Below are positions 1-5,998 of a stretch of DNA of 5,998 bases, one piece after another. Location of the stretch: NCBI GenBank assembly GCA_945882475.1, contig CAMCWJ010000183.1, forward strand, positions 1 to 5,998. Reading direction: 5' to 3'. The stretch's first letter is position 1; each line of letters begins with the position of its first letter. A model generated the notes under the pieces. That model was not told the origin of the DNA, did no database searches, and saw only the letters and a program-made list of their open reading frames with translations. The position numbers were made by a program, and so were the translations under genes. Origin of the DNA: Bifidobacterium breve (GTDB lineage Bacteria; Actinomycetota; Actinomycetes; Mycobacteriales; Mycobacteriaceae).

Positions 1-240
1 CCGCGGAGAGTTCCTCCATCACCATCGCAAGCTCGTACATACCCGCGCCGCCGCCGCCGAGTTCCTCGGGCAGGTTTACTCCGATGAAGCCGAGTTCACC
101 TGCCTCCCGCCATAATTCGTCGGTGTGACCACCGGATCGTGCCTTCTCCAGGAAGTAGTCCTGCCCGTAGTTCGAGGCAAGGGCCGCGACGGACTTGCGC
201 AGCGCCTGGCGTTCGGGGCTCTCGATAAAACTGGTGTCGA

Positions 241-244
<4 letters not shown>
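1..244 (-). CDS. fadE12: Acyl-CoA dehydrogenase, N-terminal part, FadE12-like; continues past the left edge
   Basis: The first 81 codons of a second acyl-CoA dehydrogenase, read in a frame that stays open to the left edge. The translation starts VIDTSFIESPERQALRKSVA and continues with LWREAGELGFIGVNLPEELG (44-63), GGGAGMYEL and MVMEELS (74-80). This is the helical N-terminal domain of the family, in which the LxxLGxxGxxxPEELGG and ExxMVMEEL patterns are standard. The FAD-binding middle and C-terminal domains, and the catalytic residue, lie outside the window. The GTG at 244 is chosen because it overlaps the accA2 stop as GTGA and has AAGGAG 7 bases upstream. Its place after the carboxylase genes matches M. 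tuberculosis fadE12, and a second dehydrogenase in the cluster suggests either a later oxidation step or a different chain length. The symbol rests on gene order; an unrelated FadE number is possible. Confidence 0.9.
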
Positions 245-2241
<1,997 letters not shown>

Positions 2242-2247
2242 CGGGAC

Positions 2248-3843
2248 CTACATCCGGAAGACGCCGAATCTCGACGCCCCCTCGATCGGGCCGCTCGCGA
2301 TGGCGGACAAACACATTCCCAGCACGGTACGGGTATCGCGCGGGTCGATCACTCCATCGTCGTAGAGTCGGCCGGACAGGAACATCGGTAGCGACTCCGC
2401 CTCGATTTGGGCCTCGACCGCCGCTCGCAAGGCGGCGTCGGCGTCCTCGTCGATCTGCTGGCCACGGGCCTCGGCCGCCGTCCGGTTGACGATGGAGAGC
2501 ACCCCGGCCAGTTGCGCGCCTCCCATCACCGCCGACTTCGCGCTGGGCCAGGCGAACAGAAAACGGGGGTCGTAGGCGCGCCCGCACATCCCGTAGTGGC
2601 CGGCTCCATAGGACGCGCCGATCAGCAGCGAGATGTGCGGCACCGTCGAGTTGGACACCGCATTGATCATCATGGATCCATGCTTGATCATCCCGCCCTC
2701 CTCGTAATCCTTGCCGACCATGTATCCGGTTGTGTTGTGCAGGAAAAGCAATGGCGTGTTCGCCTGGTTGGCGAGTTGGATGAACTGGGTCGCCTTCTGC
2801 GACTCCGCGCTGAATAGCACACCGCGGGCGTTGGCCAGGATGCCCAGCGGGTAGCCGTGCAGTGTGGCCCAGCCGGTGACCAGCGAGCCACCGTAGAGCG
2901 GCTTGAACTCGTCAAAGTCTGAGCCGTCCACGACGCGTGCGATCACCTCGCGCGGGTCGAATGGAATTCGTAGGTCAGCGGGCACGATGCCGAGCAGTTC
3001 CCCGGTGTCGGCCAGCGGTTCGAGCACGGGCCGCGGTCGAGGGCCCAACTTGGTCCAGTTCAACCGCGCCACGATGCGCCGGCCGATTCGGATTGCATCG
3101 AACTCGTCGGCGGCGAAATAATCGGCCAGACCCGATGTGCGGGCGTGCATCTCGGCACCGCCGAGGGACTCGTCGTCGGACTCCTCACCGGTAGCCATTT
3201 TGACCAGGGGCGGGCCGGCCAGGAACACCTTGGAGCGTTCTCTGATCATCACCACGTGGTCGGACATGCCGGGGATGTAGGCGCCGCCGGCGGTGGAGTT
3301 GCCGAACACCAGCGCGATTGTCGGTATTCCGGCCGCCGAGAGCCGGGTCAGATCCCGGAACATCTGACCGCCCGGGATGAAGATCTCCTTCTGGGTGGGC
3401 AGATCGGCCCCGCCGGACTCCACCAGAGAGATCACCGGCAGTCGGTTCTCCCGGGCTATCTGGTTGGCGCGCAGGACTTTCTTCAGCGTCCACGGGTTGG
3501 AGGTACCGCCCTTGACCGTCGGATCGTGGGCGACGAGCATGCACTCCACCCCCTCGACGACTCCGATCCCGATCACCACGCTGGCGCCCACGGTGAAGTC
3601 GCTGCCGAAGGCGGCTAGTGCGCACAACTCCAGGAATGGGGAGTCTGGGTCGACCAGCAGTTCGATGCGCTCGCGTGCGGTGAGCTTGCCGCGTGCATGA
3701 TGGCGCTCAACGTATTTGGGCCCGCCGCCGGCGAGTGCACGGGCAAGTTCGGTGTCGAGTTCGGCCAGTTTCGCGGTCATCGCGGCGGCGGCCTCCAGAT
3801 ACTGGGGCGAGGACGAGTCCACGGTGCTGCGCAGCGCTGTCAC
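2248..3843 (-). CDS. accD2: Acyl-CoA carboxylase carboxyltransferase (beta) subunit, AccD2-like
   Basis: A 531-residue carboxyltransferase subunit of the methylcrotonyl/geranyl-CoA carboxylase type. It moves CO2 from carboxybiotin on the alpha subunit to an acyl-CoA. The N-terminal crotonase-fold half (about 45-290) has HHARGKLTARERIELL (48-63) and the first oxyanion-hole region GNSTAGGAYIPGMSD (181-195), then GPPLVKMATGEE (210-221) and LGGAEMHARTSGLADYFA (227-244). The C-terminal half (about 295-520) has GVLFSAESQKATQFI (341-355) and the second active-site region GASYGAGHYGMCGRAYDPRF (409-428), then PSAKSAVMGGAQLAGVL (433-449). The pattern SxGAGxYGMCGRAY resembles MCC beta rather than propionyl/acetyl-CoA carboxylase beta subunits. 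The start is the GTG at 3843, which overlaps the fadE13 stop as GTGA and gives the expected length (the M. tuberculosis protein is about 529 residues from memory). Reading further upstream yields non-homologous sequence. No good Shine-Dalgarno precedes it, so translation is probably coupled. His416 replaces the usual Asn. Confidence 0.95.
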   Translation of the reverse strand: MTALRSTVDSSSPQYLEAAAAMTAKLAELDTELARALAGGGPKYVERHHARGKLTARERIELLVDPDSPFLELCALAAFGSDFTVGASVVIGIGVVEGVECMLVAHDPTVKGGTSNPWTLKKVLRANQIARENRLPVISLVESGGADLPTQKEIFIPGGQMFRDLTRLSAAGIPTIALVFGNSTAGGAYIPGMSDHVVMIRERSKVFLAGPPLVKMATGEESDDESLGGAEMHARTSGLADYFAADEFDAIRIGRRIVARLNWTKLGPRPRPVLEPLADTGELLGIVPADLRIPFDPREVIARVVDGSDFDEFKPLYGGSLVTGWATLHGYPLGILANARGVLFSAESQKATQFIQLANQANTPLLFLHNTTGYMVGKDYEEGGMIKHGSMMINAVSNSTVPHISLLIGASYGAGHYGMCGRAYDPRFLFAWPSAKSAVMGGAQLAGVLSIVNRTAAEARGQQIDEDADAALRAAVEAQIEAESLPMFLSGRLYDDGVIDPRDTRTVLGMCLSAIASGPIEGASRFGVFRM

Positions 3844-4997
3844 GCCTGGAACCCCAGCGACTTGGCGGCCAGTCCGGTGAGGATCTCGGTGGTGCCGCCG
3901 CCGATGCCGAGGATCCGCATGTCCCGGTACTGGCGTTCGATCTCGGACTCGGCCATGTAGCCCATTCCGCCGAAGAGTTGCACAGCCTGGCTGGCCACCC
4001 ATTCGCCGGCCTCGACCGCCGTGTTCTTGGCGAAACATGCCGAGGTGATCAGATTGTCCTCACCCTCCAGTTGGCGCTCCACCACGTTGCGGGAGTACAC
4101 CCTTGCGACGTCGATTCGCCGGGCCATCTCGGTCAGGGTGTTCTGGACGGACTGCCGGGAGATCAGCGGCCGGCCGAATGTCTCCCGATCTCGGCACCAT
4201 TGCACGGTGATGTCCAGGCAGCGTTGCGCACTCGAATACGCTTGCACCGCAAGGCCAATACGCTCTGAGACGAAAGCCTGCGCGATCTGGGCGAAGCCGG
4301 TGTTCACCGACCCGATCAGATTGGCTGCCGGGACCCGCACGTCGGTGTAGGAGAGTTCGGCGGTATCGGAGGAACGCCAGCCCATCTTCTCCAGCTTGCG
4401 ACTCACCTCGAATCCGGGCGAGCCCTTCTCGACAACCAGCAGGGACACCCCGGCCGCGCCGGGGAGATCGGTGCCGCCGGTCCGCACCGCGGTCACCACA
4501 TAGTCGCCCCGAACCGCCGAGGTGATGTAAGTCTTGGCGCCGTTGACCACCCACTCGTCACCGTCGCGAACCGCGGTGGTCCGCAAATTCCCGACGTCGG
4601 ATCCGCCGCCCGGCTCGGTGATTGCCAGTGACCCGATGAGTTCGCCACGCAGTGTCGGCCGCACGAACTTCTCGATCAAGCGTGCATCGGCCGAGGCGAT
4701 CATGTGCGGGACGGCGATCCCGACGGTGAACAGCGAGGCGAATACCCCGCCGGGGGTGCCGGCCTCGTGCAGTTCCTCACAGATCACAATGACGTCGGCG
4801 GCGTCACCACCCTCGCCGCCGAACTCCTCGCCGAAGCCCGCGCCGAGCAGGCCGGCCGCGGCCGCTTGTCGGCTGAGTTCCCGGGGCAGTTCGCCGGCGC
4901 GTTCCCATTCGTCGATGTGCCCCAGGATCTCCCGTTCGGTGAAGGCGCGCACCGTCTTTCGTAACTGCTCGCGTTCCGGCGTGGTCCAGATGCTCAC
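3840..4997 (-). CDS. fadE13: Acyl-CoA dehydrogenase, FadE13-like
   Basis: A complete 385-residue flavin-dependent acyl-CoA dehydrogenase, the normal length for the family, expected to desaturate an acyl-CoA at C2-C3 in the cytosol. The helical N-terminal domain (about 1-120) contains GFGEEFGGEGGD at 54-65. The middle beta domain has the flavin/substrate signature ITEPGGGSDVGNLRTTA (126-142) and WVVNGAKTYIT (149-159). The C-terminal domain has RETFGRPL (271-278), QLFGGMGYMAESEIERQYRD (340-359) and GIGGGTTEIL (364-373). The usual C-terminal catalytic Glu of the YEGT type is Gly367 here; Glu245 in SERIGLA probably replaces it, as in isovaleryl-CoA dehydrogenase. The start is GTG, chosen because it overlaps the upstream stop as GTGA and has a strong GAGGAG site 8 bases before it. 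The gene sits between an AtuA-family gene and the carboxylase subunits, so it probably makes the enoyl-CoA that the carboxylase uses. The name rests on synteny with M. tuberculosis; substrate is unknown. Confidence 0.94.
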   Translation of the reverse strand: MSIWTTPEREQLRKTVRAFTEREILGHIDEWERAGELPRELSRQAAAAGLLGAGFGEEFGGEGGDAADVIVICEELHEAGTPGGVFASLFTVGIAVPHMIASADARLIEKFVRPTLRGELIGSLAITEPGGGSDVGNLRTTAVRDGDEWVVNGAKTYITSAVRGDYVVTAVRTGGTDLPGAAGVSLLVVEKGSPGFEVSRKLEKMGWRSSDTAELSYTDVRVPAANLIGSVNTGFAQIAQAFVSERIGLAVQAYSSAQRCLDITVQWCRDRETFGRPLISRQSVQNTLTEMARRIDVARVYSRNVVERQLEGEDNLITSACFAKNTAVEAGEWVASQAVQLFGGMGYMAESEIERQYRDMRILGIGGGTTEILTGLAAKSLGFQA

Positions 4998-5998
4998 GGG
5001 ATGATCTCCTCAGGGATATCGATATGACGGCTACGGAGCCATTCGCCCAGTCCCTTGGCCTGCGGATCAAACCGGGCCTGGTAGGCGACGCCCTGGCCCA
5101 GGATTCCGTCGATAACGAAGTTGACCGCTTGCAGGCCCGGCAGCAGATGCCGGGTGATCGGTAGGTCCGCGGCCTCGGGAAGCAGTTCCCGGAGCGCGTC
5201 GACCGTGAGGGTGTTGGCAAGCCAGCGCCACTGGTCCGGCGTGCGTGCCCATACGCCGATGTTGGCGGCGCCGCCCTTGTCGCCACTGCGCGCGCCCGCC
5301 ACCGCACCCAGGGGCAGGCGCCGGGTCGGACCGACCGGCAGCGGATCCGGCAACGGGGGACTGCCGACGTCGGTGAGTTCCAGTGTCTCGGCGGCTGGCG
5401 GGATCGACACCCGGGTGCCGTCGGCGTGCACCGCCATGTGCGCTACCTCGCCGGCCGGGACGAAACCTGCCGTGAACACCCCGTAGATCGAACCGTCCGA
5501 GGGTGGGGCGGTGGTATGGAATCCCGGGTAGCTGTCCAACGCGAGTTCAATTGCGGCAGAGGAGAATCGGCGGCCTACCGTAGCCGGGTCCGGGTCACGC
5601 ACGGTACAGGTGAGCAGGGCACTGGCCGTTTGTTCGGTGTCCGCGTCGGGCTGATCGGTGCGCGCCAGGTTCCAGTGCAACTCAGCGGGTTTGGCACTGA
5701 GGCCGGCTTCCAGTTGGCGTCGCAGCAGATCCGCCTTGGCATCGATGTCCAGTCCGGTCAGCACGAAGGTAGCCGCGTTACGGAACCCGCCGATGCTGTT
5801 CAGCGAGACTTTCATTGTCGGCGGAGGCGGCTCGCCGCGAACCCCGCTGATTCGTACCCGGTCAGGTCCATCGGTGCCGAGGGTGATGGTGTCGAACCTC
5901 GCCGTCGCGTCGGGGTTGGCGTAGCGGGCGCCGGCGATCTCGTAGAGCAATTGCGCGGTGACGGTGCCGATGCCGACCTGCCCGCCCGTTCCGGGGTG
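4994..5998 (-). CDS. AtuA-family (DUF1446-type) protein, C-terminal part; start lies beyond the window
   Basis: This is the 3' portion of a larger gene; 334 residues are visible and the frame stays open to the right edge. The window begins inside the conserved block HPGTGG...TVTAQLLYEI (visible residues 1-21), followed by RFDT and GEPPPPTMKV (about 55-64), both typical of the AtuA/DUF1446 family. The C-terminal domain carries ARSGDKGGAANIG (about 236-248), the hallmark of the small domain fused to, or encoded beside, AtuA proteins. Family members of this architecture run to about 560-600 residues (from memory, M. tuberculosis Rv0976c is about 560), so roughly 40 percent is missing. AtuA is required for acyclic terpene use in Pseudomonas, but its reaction is not established. 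A TTG at 5950 is a possible codon inside the frame but not the start, because family similarity continues upstream of it. The stop overlaps the next gene's GTG by 4 bases. I see no signal peptide or membrane segment in the visible part, so it is probably cytosolic. Confidence 0.92.
   Translation of the reverse strand, partial: HPGTGGQVGIGTVTAQLLYEIAGARYANPDATARFDTITLGTDGPDRVRISGVRGEPPPPTMKVSLNSIGGFRNAATFVLTGLDIDAKADLLRRQLEAGLSAKPAELHWNLARTDQPDADTEQTASALLTCTVRDPDPATVGRRFSSAAIELALDSYPGFHTTAPPSDGSIYGVFTAGFVPAGEVAHMAVHADGTRVSIPPAAETLELTDVGSPPLPDPLPVGPTRRLPLGAVAGARSGDKGGAANIGVWARTPDQWRWLANTLTVDALRELLPEAADLPITRHLLPGLQAVNFVIDGILGQGVAYQARFDPQAKGLGEWLRSRHIDIPEEIIP
5006..5011 (-). promoter_or_regulatory. 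Shine-Dalgarno site of the FadE13-like gene
   Basis: On the minus strand GAGGAG lies 8 bases upstream of the GTG at 4997, inside the last codons of the AtuA-family gene. It fixes the GTG as the start of the dehydrogenase and allows independent as well as coupled initiation. Confidence 0.8.

Noticed and set aside
3844..4038. A 65-codon N-terminal extension of the carboxyltransferase beta subunit
   Set aside because: The frame is open up to 4038, but the extra residues are Arg/Gly/His-rich and come from the antisense-like frame of fadE13. Homology to the family starts just after the GTG at 3843, which also forms the GTGA overlap.
5948..5950. TTG codon as the start of the AtuA-family gene
   Set aside because: The 16 codons upstream to the window edge encode HPGTGGQVGIGTVTAQ, which continues the family motif, so the true start lies further upstream outside the window.

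Overview
The window is GC-rich and tightly packed, and every gene in it lies on the minus strand. Gene content, order and predicted protein sizes match, from memory, the Mycobacterium tuberculosis block Rv0976c-fadE13-accD2-accA2-fadE12. I therefore read it as a chromosomal catabolic operon of a mycobacterium or close actinobacterial relative. The assignment to genus is an inference from gene order and protein family; no rRNA or other taxonomic marker is present.

Layout in the direction of transcription (right to left): (1) the C-terminal 334 residues of an AtuA-family (DUF1446-type) protein, whose start lies beyond the right edge; (2) a complete acyl-CoA dehydrogenase (FadE13-like, 385 aa); (3) a complete acyl-CoA carboxylase carboxyltransferase (beta) subunit (AccD2-like, 531 aa from a GTG start); (4) a complete biotin carboxylase/biotin carrier (alpha) subunit (AccA2-like, 666 aa); (5) the first 81 codons of a second acyl-CoA dehydrogenase (FadE12-like), running off the left edge. 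Three of the four junctions are 4-base GTGA overlaps, and the fourth (accD2 to accA2) is a 6-base gap. There is no intergenic space for a promoter, terminator or RNA gene, so the promoter must lie upstream of the right edge.

Proposed joint role: an acyl-CoA dehydrogenase makes a 2,3-enoyl-CoA, and the alpha/beta carboxylase adds a carboxyl group from a biotin-bound intermediate to a methyl-branched (MCC/GCC-like) enoyl-CoA. A second dehydrogenase, and probably a hydratase outside the window, continue the breakdown. This parallels the leucine (methylcrotonyl-CoA) and acyclic-terpene (citronellyl/geranyl-CoA, Atu) pathways of Pseudomonas. The presence of an AtuA-family gene favours a branched or isoprenoid-like substrate, but the true substrate cannot be read from the sequence.

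I see no phage, insertion sequence, CRISPR array or unknown defence system here. The most interesting open points are the function of the AtuA-family protein, the substrate of the carboxylase, and a relocated catalytic base in the FadE13-like enzyme.
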